Assembly: GCF_001692325.1 (NCBI RefSeq)
Contig: NZ_LXKN01000058.1
Location: forward strand, 62,001-126,000
Source of the DNA: Rhizobium sp. AC27/96
GTDB taxonomy: Bacteria; Pseudomonadota; Alphaproteobacteria; Rhizobiales; Rhizobiaceae
Direction: 5' to 3'
DNA length: 64,000 nt
Positions within the stretch are counted from its first letter, which is position 1, and each line of letters begins with the position of its first letter. Under the pieces are notes generated by a model, which saw only the letters and a list, made by a program, of their open reading frames with translations, was not told where the DNA came from and made no database searches. The translations under genes were made by a program, and so were the position numbers. Of this stretch, positions 44,631 through 54,382 are shown piece after piece.

Positions 44631-46384
44631 TGTCTTTTCTCTCCCGCATCATGGTCTTGAAGAGCAAGGCTCATTTCTCCACCGACGGCAACAACCGGCC
44701 GAACGATCGCTCCTCCCGTTCAAGGTTCGAAGGGGCGAGCAAGCGTAAATCCAATCAGGCCAGAAGCCGCGTCGTTCTGCTGGTGGCGAGCTTTATCGCC
44801 ATCTATTGCGTGATCGGCGGCCGGCTTGCCCAGTTCGCGATGACGCCGCCGGAAACGACGTCCAGCATCCTGCCGCCGGATCGTCTGATGGCCTCGCGCC
44901 CTGACATTGTCGATCGCAATGGCGCGTTGCTGGCGACCGACATCCGTACCGTCTCGCTGTTTGCCGAGCCGAACAAGATCATCGATGCCGATGAAGCCGT
45001 CGAGGAACTGCGCACGGTTCTGCCGGATCTCGATGCCAAATCCACCTATAAGAAGCTTTCCGTCAAGAGCTCGCATTTTGCCTGGCTTCGCCGGCAGCTG
45101 ACGCCGAAGCAGCAGAGCCAGATCCTGGCGCTCGGTATTCCCGGCATCGGTTTCCGCCCCGAGAAGCGTCGCTTCTATCCGGGTGGTTCCACCGCTCCTC
45201 ATATTCTCGGCTACGTGAACATCGACAATCGCGGTGTTTCCGGCATGGAGAAATATATCGACGATCAGGGTCTTGCCGATCTTGCCGCCGCTGGCATGAC
45301 CAACAGCCAGCCCCTCCAGCCGGTGAAGCTTTCAATCGATCTGCGTGTGCAGGGCATCGTCCGTGATGCTGTCGTCAATGCGGTCAAGAATTTCCAGGCA
45401 AAGGGTGCAGGCGCGGCGATACTCGACGTCCACACGGGCGAGGTTCTCGGCATGGCTTCGGCGCCCGACTTCGATCCGAACTACCCTAACGAAGGTGCTA
45501 CGGAAGGTTGGCTTAACCGCATGACGAGCGGCACGTTCGAAATGGGGTCGACCTTCAAGACTTTCACCATGGCCATGGCGCTCGACGACGGCAAGGTGAC
45601 GTTGCGCGATGCCTTCGATGCCACGAACCCCATCCGCATCGGCGGATTTACCATCAAGGATTTCCACGGCCAGCGTCGCGTTTTGACCGTTCCTGAAATT
45701 TTCCAGTACTCCTCGAACATCGGCACTGCCAAGATCGCCGATCTCGTCGGTATCGATGGCCATAAGGAATTCCTCACCCGCATCGGCCTGCTCTCGAAGA
45801 TGCAGACTGAATTGCCCGAGGTGAAAATGCCGTCGCAGCCACGCGTCTGGAAGAAGATCAATTCCATCACGATCTCCTTCGGTCACGGTGTCTCGACCAC
45901 GCCTCTGCAGACGGCCGTCGCGGGAGCGGCGCTCGTCAATGGCGGCAAGCTGATCGAGCCGACCTTTCTGCCGCGCACGCGCGACCAGGCTGACGCCATC
46001 GCCAAGATGGTCGTAAAGAAGAGCACCAGCGATGACATTCGCTACCTTCTCGAGTTCAACGGCACCCGGGGCTCGGGTCGTAACGCCCGGGTTCCCGGCT
46101 ACAATGTCGGCAGCAAGACCGGCACGGCCGATAAGGTTGTGAACGGCCGCTATTCCAATACGCTGAACTTCAATACCTTCATGGCGGTTTTTCCGATCGA
46201 CAATCCGCAATACATCGTCATGACCTTCATTGACGAGCCGAAGAGCGGCGAGCGCGGTGGCGGGACGATTTCGGCCTACACAGCCTTGCCGATCGCCCGT
46301 GATATCGTCGCCCGCTCGGCGCCGATTCTCGGGGTGCAGCCCAGTTTTGGAAAAGATGACTCGGCCTTGCTGGCGTCTTATTAA
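44630..46384 (+). CDS. ftsI: FtsI (PBP3), septal peptidoglycan transpeptidase
   Basis: Crosslinks septal murein. A 584-residue class B penicillin-binding protein with a cytoplasmic tail of about 46 residues, transmembrane helix about 47-66 (VVLLVASFIAIYCVIGGRLA), pedestal domain (RPDIVDRNGALLATDIRTVS, RFYPGGSTAPHILGYVNIDN), and transpeptidase domain. The nucleophile is Ser307 in GSTFKTF (SxxK), the second motif is YSSNIG (SxN) and the third is SKTGTADK (KTG at 496-498). Partner FtsW is encoded downstream in the same cluster. Confidence 0.97.
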   Translation: MSFLSRIMVLKSKAHFSTDGNNRPNDRSSRSRFEGASKRKSNQARSRVVLLVASFIAIYCVIGGRLAQFAMTPPETTSSILPPDRLMASRPDIVDRNGALLATDIRTVSLFAEPNKIIDADEAVEELRTVLPDLDAKSTYKKLSVKSSHFAWLRRQLTPKQQSQILALGIPGIGFRPEKRRFYPGGSTAPHILGYVNIDNRGVSGMEKYIDDQGLADLAAAGMTNSQPLQPVKLSIDLRVQGIVRDAVVNAVKNFQAKGAGAAILDVHTGEVLGMASAPDFDPNYPNEGATEGWLNRMTSGTFEMGSTFKTFTMAMALDDGKVTLRDAFDATNPIRIGGFTIKDFHGQRRVLTVPEIFQYSSNIGTAKIADLVGIDGHKEFLTRIGLLSKMQTELPEVKMPSQPRVWKKINSITISFGHGVSTTPLQTAVAGAALVNGGKLIEPTFLPRTRDQADAIAKMVVKKSTSDDIRYLLEFNGTRGSGRNARVPGYNVGSKTGTADKVVNGRYSNTLNFNTFMAVFPIDNPQYIVMTFIDEPKSGERGGGTISAYTALPIARDIVARSAPILGVQPSFGKDDSALLASY

Positions 46385-46449
46385 GCGTGGAAGAATACAC
46401 GGGTCGATTCGCGAGAGGGTGGGTCGATCAAAAGCGAAAAGTATAGTCG

Positions 46450-47913
46450 ATGAAACTGCGGGATATCGCCGGAGATGGATTTCCGGAACTCAACACACAG
46501 GTTGGCGGAGCGCTCGGCGATCTCGAGATAACCGGCATTTCCGCTGATAGCCGCAACGTTTCGCCGGGCATGGCCTTTGTTGCCGTCGCCGGCACGAAGG
46601 CAAACGGCGCGAGCTTCATCGCCGATGCGATTTCACGCGGAGCTTCCATTGTCGTCGCCGGTCCAGGAGCCGCCGTAAGCGGTGCGCCATTGCTGTCGGT
46701 TTCTGAGCCGCGCCGGTTTCTGGCGATAGCTGCCTCACACTTCTACGGACGCCAGCCGGAAACCATGGTTGCGGTAACCGGCACCGCGGGCAAGACCTCG
46801 GTCGCGTCCTTCACGCGGCAGATCTGGGCTTTTGCCGGCCATCCGGCAGCAATGATCGGCACGACGGGTGTCGTTTCGCCAACCCGCAATGAATATGGTT
46901 CGCTGACGACGCCGGATCCGGCATCGCTACACGAATTGCTTGCCGAGCTTGCCGACGAAGGCGTGACCCACGCGGCCATGGAGGCATCGAGCCACGGCCT
47001 CGATCAATTCCGTCTCGACGGCGTCAGGCTTGCCGCCGCCGCCTTCACCAATCTCGGCCGCGACCACATGGACTACCATCCGACGGTCGAGGATTACATG
47101 GCCGCGAAGATGCGGCTGTTCAGGGATTTGCTGCCGAAGGGCTCGCCCGCAGTGATTTTTGCCGACGATGCCTGGTCGGCCCAAGCGATTGCCGCAGCTC
47201 GTGACGCCGGACAGGATGTGCGCACGGTCGGGCGCAAGGGCGATTTTCTGACATTGAAGCGCGTCGAGCATTTCCGCCACAAGCAGATCGCCGAAGTTCA
47301 TTTCGGCGATGAGATTTTCGAGATCCACATTCCGCTGGCCGGTGACTTCCAGGTCGCCAATGCGCTTGTTGCAGCTGGTCTTGCCATTTCAACGGGCGTG
47401 GCCGCATCGGTCGCCATGGCAGCGCTCGAGAAGCTTGTCGGCGCATCCGGTCGTCTGGAGCTCGTCGGCCATACGCACGACGGCGCCTTGGCCTATGTCG
47501 ACTACGCTCACAAGCCGGACGCACTGGAAAATGTTCTGAATTCGGTACGGCCGTTCACGACAGGCCGAGTGATCGTTGTTTTTGGCTGCGGTGGCGACCG
47601 AGATCGCGGCAAGCGCCCGATCATGGGTGAAATTGCCTGCCGCCTCGCCGATGTCGTCGTGGTCACCGATGACAATCCGCGTTCGGAAGATCCGGCTGCC
47701 ATCCGTACCGAGATCATGGCGGCTGCTGCATGCGCTACTGAGATCGGCGATCGTGCCGAGGCGATCCGCAAGGCGGTCGGCATGCTGAAATCCGGCGATA
47801 CGTTGATTGTCGCCGGCAAGGGGCATGAGGAGGGTCAGACGATCGGAAGCGTGACGCTGCCGTTCTCCGACCACGCCGAACTGCGCAAAGCATTGGAGGA
47901 ATTGAAGTCTTGA
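46450..47913 (+). CDS. murE: MurE, UDP-MurNAc-tripeptide synthetase (meso-DAP adding)
   Basis: Adds meso-diaminopimelate to UDP-MurNAc-L-Ala-D-Glu. A 487-residue Mur ligase with the ATP loop VAVTGTAGKTSVASF near residues 108-122, TTPDPASLHELLAEL, HAAMEASSHGLDQFR, GRDHMDYHPTVEDYMAAK and, near the C-terminus, VVTDDNPRSEDPA. The DNPR motif specifies meso-DAP over lysine. It overlaps the murF start by four bases. Confidence 0.97.
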   Translation: MKLRDIAGDGFPELNTQVGGALGDLEITGISADSRNVSPGMAFVAVAGTKANGASFIADAISRGASIVVAGPGAAVSGAPLLSVSEPRRFLAIAASHFYGRQPETMVAVTGTAGKTSVASFTRQIWAFAGHPAAMIGTTGVVSPTRNEYGSLTTPDPASLHELLAELADEGVTHAAMEASSHGLDQFRLDGVRLAAAAFTNLGRDHMDYHPTVEDYMAAKMRLFRDLLPKGSPAVIFADDAWSAQAIAAARDAGQDVRTVGRKGDFLTLKRVEHFRHKQIAEVHFGDEIFEIHIPLAGDFQVANALVAAGLAISTGVAASVAMAALEKLVGASGRLELVGHTHDGALAYVDYAHKPDALENVLNSVRPFTTGRVIVVFGCGGDRDRGKRPIMGEIACRLADVVVVTDDNPRSEDPAAIRTEIMAAAACATEIGDRAEAIRKAVGMLKSGDTLIVAGKGHEEGQTIGSVTLPFSDHAELRKALEELKS

Positions 47914-49370
47914 ACTGGCTATGGACTACTGAGGATCTGATCGCCGCAATCTCGGGCCGCTTCATAGGAACGCTGCCACAGGGCATCACGGGCATTTCCA
48001 TAGACAGTCGGTCCATCAAGCCGGGCGAGGCCTTTTTTGCCATCAAGGGCGATCGTGTCGACGGCCATGACTATGCCAATATCGCCATGGCGAACGGCGC
48101 CGCCTTCATCGTGATCAGCGAAGCGCGTCTGCCGGCCATGGGTAGCCTGGCCGTACCGAAGGTTATTGTTGAGGACGTCTTGACGGCTCTGGCGCGGCTG
48201 GGCGTGGCGGCCCGTCAGCGGACACAGGCCAAGATCATTGCCGTCACCGGCTCCGTCGGCAAGACGACGACCAAGGAGATGCTGCGGCGTACGCTTGAAC
48301 CCTCGGGCAAGGTTCATGCCTCCGTTGCCTCGTTCAACAATCACTGGGGTGTTCCGCTCACGCTTGCGCGCATGCCGGAGGACACCGATTTCGGTGTTTT
48401 CGAAATCGGCATGAACCATCCCGAGGAAATTCGGCCTCTGGTGAAGATGGTGCAGCCACATGTCGCGATCATCACGACGATCGCGCCGGCGCATCTCGGC
48501 AATTTCAACAGCATCACGGAGATCGCAGCCGCCAAGGCGGAGATCTTCGACGGTGTCGTGCCGGGCGGTCATGCCATTCTCAATCATGACAATGACCAGT
48601 TCGAGATGCTGGAAAAGGCGGCGGTCGCCGCTGGTATCGAGCATATTCACAGCTTCGGCCAGCACGCCAAGGCCGATGTCCGCCTCGCCGAATTCAACGC
48701 TTCGGAAGAAAATTCGACGCTGTGGTTGACCATCGGTGGCGAGACCATGGAAGTGGCCATCGGCGCGCCGGGCCGTCACATTGCCGAAAATGCGCTTGCT
48801 GTCCTCGGCGCAGTCATGCTCGTGGAGGCCGATCTCGACAGGGCTATCGATGCGCTCGCGGACCTGCAGCCGGAAAAGGGCAGGGGGCAACGCCACAAGC
48901 GCGCGATCGGCAACGGCTACTTCACGCTGATCGACGAAAGCTACAATGCCAATCCCGCATCCATGCGCGCGGCTATCGCGCTGCTGGCGACGACATCGCC
49001 GAATGCGGGTTTCGGTGATCGGACGGGCAGGCGGATCGCCGTTCTCGGCGATATGTTGGAAATGGGGGATTATGCCCAGCGCGTGCATGCAAACCTTGCC
49101 GGACCGCTTCTGGCGGCCGGGATCGAGCATGTCTGGCTGGCGGGTCCGGAGATGGTGGCTTTAAGGGATGAGCTGCCGGAAAGTGTTCATGTCGAATATC
49201 GCGAGACGACGGAGGAACTCTCGGTATTCGCGCTCAATTCTGTCGCCCCTGGCGATGTGTTGATGGTGAAATCGTCGCTGGGAATGGGGTTTGGAAAGAT
49301 CGTTGCGGGCTTGCTTGACAAGTTTCCCGCATTTTCCGACACGGGCACTCACACCCATCAGGGGCTTTAG
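47910..49370 (+). CDS. murF: MurF, UDP-MurNAc-pentapeptide synthetase
   Basis: Adds D-Ala-D-Ala to the UDP-MurNAc tripeptide. 486 residues with the ATP loop IAVTGSVGKTTTKEML near residues 109-124, FNNHWGVPLTLARMPEDTDF, EIGMNHPEEI and LIDESYNANPASMRAAIA. The start is a TTG at 47910 that overlaps the murE stop (TTGA); GGAGG lies ten bases upstream. No ATG or GTG gives a better start without removing the first strand. A weak start codon may cap expression. Confidence 0.96.
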   Translation: MNWLWTTEDLIAAISGRFIGTLPQGITGISIDSRSIKPGEAFFAIKGDRVDGHDYANIAMANGAAFIVISEARLPAMGSLAVPKVIVEDVLTALARLGVAARQRTQAKIIAVTGSVGKTTTKEMLRRTLEPSGKVHASVASFNNHWGVPLTLARMPEDTDFGVFEIGMNHPEEIRPLVKMVQPHVAIITTIAPAHLGNFNSITEIAAAKAEIFDGVVPGGHAILNHDNDQFEMLEKAAVAAGIEHIHSFGQHAKADVRLAEFNASEENSTLWLTIGGETMEVAIGAPGRHIAENALAVLGAVMLVEADLDRAIDALADLQPEKGRGQRHKRAIGNGYFTLIDESYNANPASMRAAIALLATTSPNAGFGDRTGRRIAVLGDMLEMGDYAQRVHANLAGPLLAAGIEHVWLAGPEMVALRDELPESVHVEYRETTEELSVFALNSVAPGDVLMVKSSLGMGFGKIVAGLLDKFPAFSDTGTHTHQGL

Positions 49371-49381
49371 AAAGGGCTCTT

Positions 49382-50503
49382 ATGCTGATCTGGCTAGCCG
49401 AACTGTCGGACCATATTCATTTTTTCAGTACTCATTTCAGATTTCTCAATCTGTTCAGATACATCACGTTCCGTACCGGCGGCGCTCTCTTCACGTCTGC
49501 GTTCATCGTTTTCCTCTTCGGGCCGCGAATCATCTCCTCCCTGCGCGTGCGTCAGGGCAAGGGACAGCCGATTCGCGCCGACGGTCCGCAGACTCACTTC
49601 AAGAAAGCCGGCACCCCGACCATGGGCGGCCTGATGATCCTTGCTGGGATCGTCGTCTCGTCGCTTTTGTGGGCCGACCTTGCCAATGTCTATGTCGTCG
49701 CCACCTTGCTGGTGACCCTCGGCTTCGGCGCAATCGGTTTCTATGACGACTATCTCAAGGTGACGAAGCAGAGCGACAAGGGATTTTCCGGCCGCGCCCG
49801 TCTCGGCATCGAATTCGTCATCGCGGCTATCGCTGTGTATTTCATGATGACCACGGCGCTGTCTTCCGGGCCTGCCGGCTCTACCTTCGGCTCCTCGGTT
49901 GCCTTCCCCTTCTTCAAGAGCCTGCTGCTTAATCTCGGCATGTTCTTCGTGTTCTTCGGCGCTTTCGTCATCGTCGCGGCGGGTAATGCCGTCAACCTGA
50001 CAGACGGTCTTGATGGGCTTGCCATCGTGCCTGTCATGATCGCGGCCGCCTCCTTCGGCGTCATCGCCTATCTCGCCGGCAACTTTGTCTTCGCCGATTA
50101 CCTAGCGATCAATTTCGTGCCGGGTACGGGCGAATTGGCGGTGGTTCTCGGCGCGGTTATCGGTGCCGGTCTGGGCTTTCTCTGGTTCAATGCGCCGCCG
50201 GCTGCTATCTTCATGGGTGACACCGGCTCGCTGGCGCTGGGCGGCCTGATCGGCTCGGTTGCCGTCGCCACCAAGCACGAGATCGTTATGGCGATCATTG
50301 GCGGTCTGTTCGTGCTTGAGGCGCTTTCAGTCATCATCCAGGTCGGCTTTTTCAAGCTGACCAGACGCCGCGTCTTCCTGATGGCGCCGATCCACCATCA
50401 TTTCGAAAAGAAGGGTTGGACGGAGAGTCAGGTTGTCGTGCGGTTCTGGATCGTTGCGGTCATCCTGGCCATGGTCGGCCTCTCCACCCTGAAGCTGCGG
50501 TGA
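49382..50503 (+). CDS. mraY: MraY, phospho-MurNAc-pentapeptide translocase
   Basis: Transfers phospho-MurNAc-pentapeptide to undecaprenyl phosphate to make lipid I in the inner membrane. 373 residues with about ten transmembrane segments. Catalytic and signature segments: FKKAGTPTMGGLMILAGIVV, FYDDYLKVTKQSDKG (the double Asp), NAVNLTDGLDGLAIVP, NAPPAAIFMGDTGSLALGG and MAPIHHHFEKKGWTESQVVV. AAAGGGC lies upstream of ATG 49382, 11 bases after murF. Confidence 0.97.
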   Translation: MLIWLAELSDHIHFFSTHFRFLNLFRYITFRTGGALFTSAFIVFLFGPRIISSLRVRQGKGQPIRADGPQTHFKKAGTPTMGGLMILAGIVVSSLLWADLANVYVVATLLVTLGFGAIGFYDDYLKVTKQSDKGFSGRARLGIEFVIAAIAVYFMMTTALSSGPAGSTFGSSVAFPFFKSLLLNLGMFFVFFGAFVIVAAGNAVNLTDGLDGLAIVPVMIAAASFGVIAYLAGNFVFADYLAINFVPGTGELAVVLGAVIGAGLGFLWFNAPPAAIFMGDTGSLALGGLIGSVAVATKHEIVMAIIGGLFVLEALSVIIQVGFFKLTRRRVFLMAPIHHHFEKKGWTESQVVVRFWIVAVILAMVGLSTLKLR

Positions 50504-50510
50504 GGCGTCG

Positions 50511-51923
50511 ATGATCCCGATCACCACGCTAAAAGGAAAAAAGGTCGCCCTTTTCGGCCTCGGCGGCTCCGGCTTTGCGACGGCGCGTGCGCTGGTCGCG
50601 GGCGGCGCCGAGGTCACGGCCTGGGATGACAATCCGGACAGCGTGGCCAAGGCGGCTGCGGAAGGAATAGCGGTCGCCGATCTCAGAACCATCGACTGGA
50701 ACGGACTGTCGGTTTTCGTCCTGTCGCCCGGCGTGCCGCTGACGCATCCGAAGCCGCACTGGACGGTGGATCTTGCCCATGCTGCCGGTGTCGAGGTTAT
50801 CGGCGATGTCGAACTGTTCGTGAGGGAGCGTCGCGCGCATGCGCCGGACTGCCCGTTCATCGCGATCACCGGCACCAACGGCAAATCGACGACGACGGCG
50901 CTGATTGCCCATATCCTGCAATCGAGCGGCCGCGACACGCAGCTTGGCGGCAATATCGGCACAGCCATTCTGACGCTCGATCCGCCAAAGGCTGGTCGCT
51001 TCTATGTTGTCGAATGCTCTTCCTACCAGATCGATCTGGCGCCGACGCTTAATCCTTCCGCCGGTATCCTGCTGAACCTGACACCTGATCATCTCGATCG
51101 GCACGGCACGATGCAGCATTATGCCGATATCAAGGAGAGACTGGTTGCCGGTAGCGGTGTCGCCATTGTCGGTATCGATGACAGCCATTCTTCGTTGATT
51201 GCCGATCGCATAGAGCGTGCGGGCAGCAAGGTCACCCGAATTTCCCGTCGGCACGTGCTGGCGGATGGTCTCTATGCCGAAGGCAGCCGCATCATGCAGG
51301 CATCGGTCGGAGCAATGACCGAGATCGCAGATCTCGACGGAATCCAGACGTTGCGGGGCAGCCATAATGCTCAAAATGCTGCGGCGGCAATTGCCGCATG
51401 CCTGGCAGTCGGCGTTTCTCCCGACGATATCCGCGCGGGTTTGAAATCGTTCCCCGGTCTCAAGCATCGCATGCAGCCTGTCGGCAAGCGCGGTCGGGTC
51501 GTCTTCGTCAACGATTCCAAGGCAACCAATGCCGATGCCGCAGCACCGGCGCTTTCGAGCTACGAGAATATCTATTGGATCGCAGGCGGCCTGCCAAAGG
51601 AAGGTGGGATCACGACGCTCGCACCGCTCTTCCCACGCATCGCCAAAGCCTATCTGATCGGCGAGGCAGCGCCTGCCTTTGCGGCGACGCTTGGCGAGCA
51701 AGTGCCTTACGAGATTTCAGGCACGCTGGAGCGTGCCGTCGCGCATGCAGCTGACGATGCGGACAAGGACGAACATCCATCCACAGCGGTAATGCTGTCA
51801 CCGGCCTGCGCAAGCTTCGATCAGTATAAGAATTTCGAGGTCAGGGGTGACGCGTTCGTCAGCCATGTGGCTGCTATTGAGGGCGTTACCATGCTGATCG
51901 GTTCAGCAACTGGAGGCAAATGA
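50511..51923 (+). CDS. murD: MurD, UDP-MurNAc-L-Ala:D-Glu ligase
   Basis: Adds D-glutamate to UDP-MurNAc-L-Ala. 470 residues, Mur ligase family, with an N-terminal Rossmann-like UDP site (VALFGLGGSGFATARALVAG), the ATP loop IAITGTNGKSTTTALIAHI, VVECSSYQIDLAPTLNPSAG, NLTPDHLDRHGTMQHYADIK and VNDSKATNADAAAPALSS. Nearest neighbours are mraY (7 bases) and ftsW (one base). Confidence 0.97.
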   Translation: MIPITTLKGKKVALFGLGGSGFATARALVAGGAEVTAWDDNPDSVAKAAAEGIAVADLRTIDWNGLSVFVLSPGVPLTHPKPHWTVDLAHAAGVEVIGDVELFVRERRAHAPDCPFIAITGTNGKSTTTALIAHILQSSGRDTQLGGNIGTAILTLDPPKAGRFYVVECSSYQIDLAPTLNPSAGILLNLTPDHLDRHGTMQHYADIKERLVAGSGVAIVGIDDSHSSLIADRIERAGSKVTRISRRHVLADGLYAEGSRIMQASVGAMTEIADLDGIQTLRGSHNAQNAAAAIAACLAVGVSPDDIRAGLKSFPGLKHRMQPVGKRGRVVFVNDSKATNADAAAPALSSYENIYWIAGGLPKEGGITTLAPLFPRIAKAYLIGEAAPAFAATLGEQVPYEISGTLERAVAHAADDADKDEHPSTAVMLSPACASFDQYKNFEVRGDAFVSHVAAIEGVTMLIGSATGGK

Positions 51924-51924
51924 T

Positions 51925-53079
51925 ATGGTAAGCCGCGTTGAACGTGGGGCCTTGGCCGAATGGTTCTGGACCATCGACCGTGTGTTCCTGGCACTTTTCA
52001 TCCTGCTGATCGGTATCGGCTTCATGCTCTCCTTCGCGGCCTCGCCCGCAGTTGCCGAGCGCATCGGGCTTGAGCCTTTCCACTTCGTCAAGCGCCACGC
52101 CTTGTTCCTGATCCCGGCGATTTCGGCGATGATCGGCATTTCCTTCATGACGCCCCGGCAGGTGAGGCGCACGGCGGTCATCCTGCTGATCGTTTCACTG
52201 GCTATGATGCTTTTTGCCCTGTTCTTCGGCATCGAGGTCAAGGGCTCGCGGCGCTGGGTCAATATTGCGGCGCTGTCGATCCAGCCGTCGGAATTCATGA
52301 AGCCGGCTTTCGTCGTCGTCTGTGCCTGGCTTTTTGCCGAGCATGCGCGCCAGCCGGAGATCCCCGGCAATCTCTTCGCCATCATCCTCTTCGGTATCGT
52401 CGTTGCACTGCTCGTCGCGCAGCCTGACCTTGGCCAGACGATCCTGACGACCGCGGTATGGGGCGGCATGTTCTTCATGGCCGGCATGCCCTGGCTATGG
52501 ATCATCGTCCTTGGCGGTCTGGGCGCGGGTGGCTTCGTGGCCGCCTATTACGTCTTCGATCACGTGGCGCAACGCGTCAATAAATTCATGACGGGTGAGG
52601 GCGATACGTTCCAGGTCGACACCGCCAAGGAAGCGATCATTCACGGCAACTGGTTCGGTGTAGGTCCGGGTGAAGGTATCGTCAAGCGCATCATCCCGGA
52701 CGCCCATACCGACTTCATCTTCTCGGTGGCTGCCGAGGAATTCGGCGTCATCTTCTGCATGGTGCTCGTCAGCATTTTCGCGGTCCTCGTCCTTCGCGGC
52801 CTCTCCCATGCCTACAAGGAGAAGAACGACTTCAACCGGTTTGCCGTCGCAGGCTTGGTCCTGCAGATCGGTATCCAGTCGATCATCAACATCGGCGTGA
52901 ACCTGCAGCTTCTGCCGGCCAAGGGCATGACCCTGCCGTTGATCTCCTATGGTGGCTCGTCCATGACGGCGATCTGCGTCACCGCAGGCTTCATTCTGGC
53001 CTTGACGCGCCATCGTCCAGAAAAGCGCGCGCAGGATCGCAGCCTGTTCCGCGTGACGCATGGACTGCCCGCGGAGTAA
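51925..53079 (+). CDS. ftsW: FtsW, septal peptidoglycan glycosyltransferase
   Basis: SEDS-family glycan polymerase that works with FtsI at the septum. 384 residues with about ten transmembrane segments; VKGSRRWVNIAALSIQPSEF, VALLVAQPDLGQTILTT, IHGNWFGVGPGEGIVKRIIP, DAHTDFIFSVAAEEFG, with the conserved Asp of SEDS proteins, and LPLISYGGSSM near the end. It starts one base after the murD stop, and a 181-base gap before murG follows. Confidence 0.96.
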   Translation: MVSRVERGALAEWFWTIDRVFLALFILLIGIGFMLSFAASPAVAERIGLEPFHFVKRHALFLIPAISAMIGISFMTPRQVRRTAVILLIVSLAMMLFALFFGIEVKGSRRWVNIAALSIQPSEFMKPAFVVVCAWLFAEHARQPEIPGNLFAIILFGIVVALLVAQPDLGQTILTTAVWGGMFFMAGMPWLWIIVLGGLGAGGFVAAYYVFDHVAQRVNKFMTGEGDTFQVDTAKEAIIHGNWFGVGPGEGIVKRIIPDAHTDFIFSVAAEEFGVIFCMVLVSIFAVLVLRGLSHAYKEKNDFNRFAVAGLVLQIGIQSIINIGVNLQLLPAKGMTLPLISYGGSSMTAICVTAGFILALTRHRPEKRAQDRSLFRVTHGLPAE

Positions 53080-53185
53080 CGGTCTTGAATTTGCCTGTAT
53101 TCCATCCCCAACACCTCCTGTCGTCTGCGCAATCTCCGGTCGCTTTTCCGGGAGTGGCGGTCTATGACGAGGGTTTGGTCCGCGC

Positions 53186-53216
53186 CGATGACGCGGTAGT
53201 GGCGACTTCCTATATT
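53186..53216 (+). promoter_or_regulatory. Candidate internal promoter upstream of murG
   Basis: GATGAC at 53187-53192 and CTATAT at 53210-53215 are separated by 17 bases, approximating the alphaproteobacterial sigma-70 pattern CTTGAC-N17-CTATAT. It lies 45 bases before murG in the only sizeable gap of the mraZ-murB run. A short GC hairpin (CCCC and GGGG near 53225-53240) follows. Prediction by eye only. Confidence 0.38.
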
Positions 53217-53260
53217 AGGGAGATGCCCCGGGTAATGGGGTATTCGCGGGAGCGAAAATT

Positions 53261-54382
53261 ATGAGTAAAGGCATTGTCCTGCTTGCCGCCGGCGGAACCG
53301 GCGGCCACGTATTTCCGGCCGAAGCGCTGGCCTACAAGCTGAGGGAGCGCGGCTATTCCGTGCACCTCGTCACCGACAGCCGTGCTGAGCGCTACGCCGG
53401 CAAGTTTCCGGCCGATGAGATCCATGTCGTGCCGTCTGCAACGATCGGTTCGAAGAATCCCCTGAAGGTCGCGCGCGCCCTGTGGACGCTGTGGACCGGC
53501 ATGCGCGCCGCGCGCAAGTTGATCCAGAGGATCAAGCCGGTTTGCGTCGTCGGCTTCGGCGGATATCCGACCGTTCCGCCGTTGCTGGCCGCCACCCGCA
53601 TGGGCGTGCCGTCCATGCTCCATGAGCAGAATGCCGTCATGGGCCGCGCCAACAAGATGCTGGCGACGCGGGTGCGCGCGATTGCCGGCGGCTTTCTGAC
53701 GGACAACGGACCTTTTGCGGAGAAGACTGTCACGACCGGCAACCCCGTGCGCCCGGCCGTCATCGAGGCAGCCAAGCAGCCCTATGTGCCGTCTGGGCCG
53801 GACGACCCGTTCAATCTCGTGGTTTTCGGCGGCAGCCAGGGTGCCCAGTATTTCTCCAAGGCGGTTCCGACGGCCATCAGCCTTTTGGAAGAGCCATTGC
53901 GCAAGCGGCTGCGGATCACGCAGCAGGTTCGCCCGGAAGATATGGAGACGGTCAACAGCTGCACCAGACGACTTGAGATGGGCGCCGATGTCGCGCCGTT
54001 CTTCAACGACATGGCCGAGCGTATTGGAGCCGCGCATCTCGTTCTTTGCCGCTCCGGTGCCTCCACGGTGTCCGAGCTGGCCGTCATCGGCCGCCCGGCT
54101 ATCCTGGTGCCTTATCCGCATGCGCTCGATCATGATCAGGCAGCCAATGCGGCGGCGTTGGCGGCCACCGGCGGCGTCAAGGTCATCGTTCAATCGGAGC
54201 TGACGCCGGAGAAGCTTTCGACGATCCTGCGCGGTTCGATGACGATGCCAGAGAAACTCGCAAAGATGGCCGCTGCCGCCAAGCAGGCCGGCAAGCCGGA
54301 TGCGGCAAACTTGCTCGCCGACATGGTTGAGGCTATTGCCGGCGGACGTTCAATTCAGCAATTCAAGGGGGCAGGCGTATGA
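53261..54382 (+). CDS. murG: MurG, lipid II-forming GlcNAc transferase
   Basis: Adds GlcNAc to lipid I on the cytoplasmic face of the membrane. 373 residues, GT28 family: LLAAGGTGGHVFPAEALAYK at the N-terminus (first nucleotide loop), VVGFGGYPTVPPLLAATRMG, LHEQNAVMGRANKMLA, VVFGGSQGAQYFSKAVPTAI, and CRSGASTVSELAVIGRPAIL, then PYPHALDHDQAANAAAL. It overlaps murC by four bases. Confidence 0.97.
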   Translation: MSKGIVLLAAGGTGGHVFPAEALAYKLRERGYSVHLVTDSRAERYAGKFPADEIHVVPSATIGSKNPLKVARALWTLWTGMRAARKLIQRIKPVCVVGFGGYPTVPPLLAATRMGVPSMLHEQNAVMGRANKMLATRVRAIAGGFLTDNGPFAEKTVTTGNPVRPAVIEAAKQPYVPSGPDDPFNLVVFGGSQGAQYFSKAVPTAISLLEEPLRKRLRITQQVRPEDMETVNSCTRRLEMGADVAPFFNDMAERIGAAHLVLCRSGASTVSELAVIGRPAILVPYPHALDHDQAANAAALAATGGVKVIVQSELTPEKLSTILRGSMTMPEKLAKMAAAAKQAGKPDAANLLADMVEAIAGGRSIQQFKGAGV

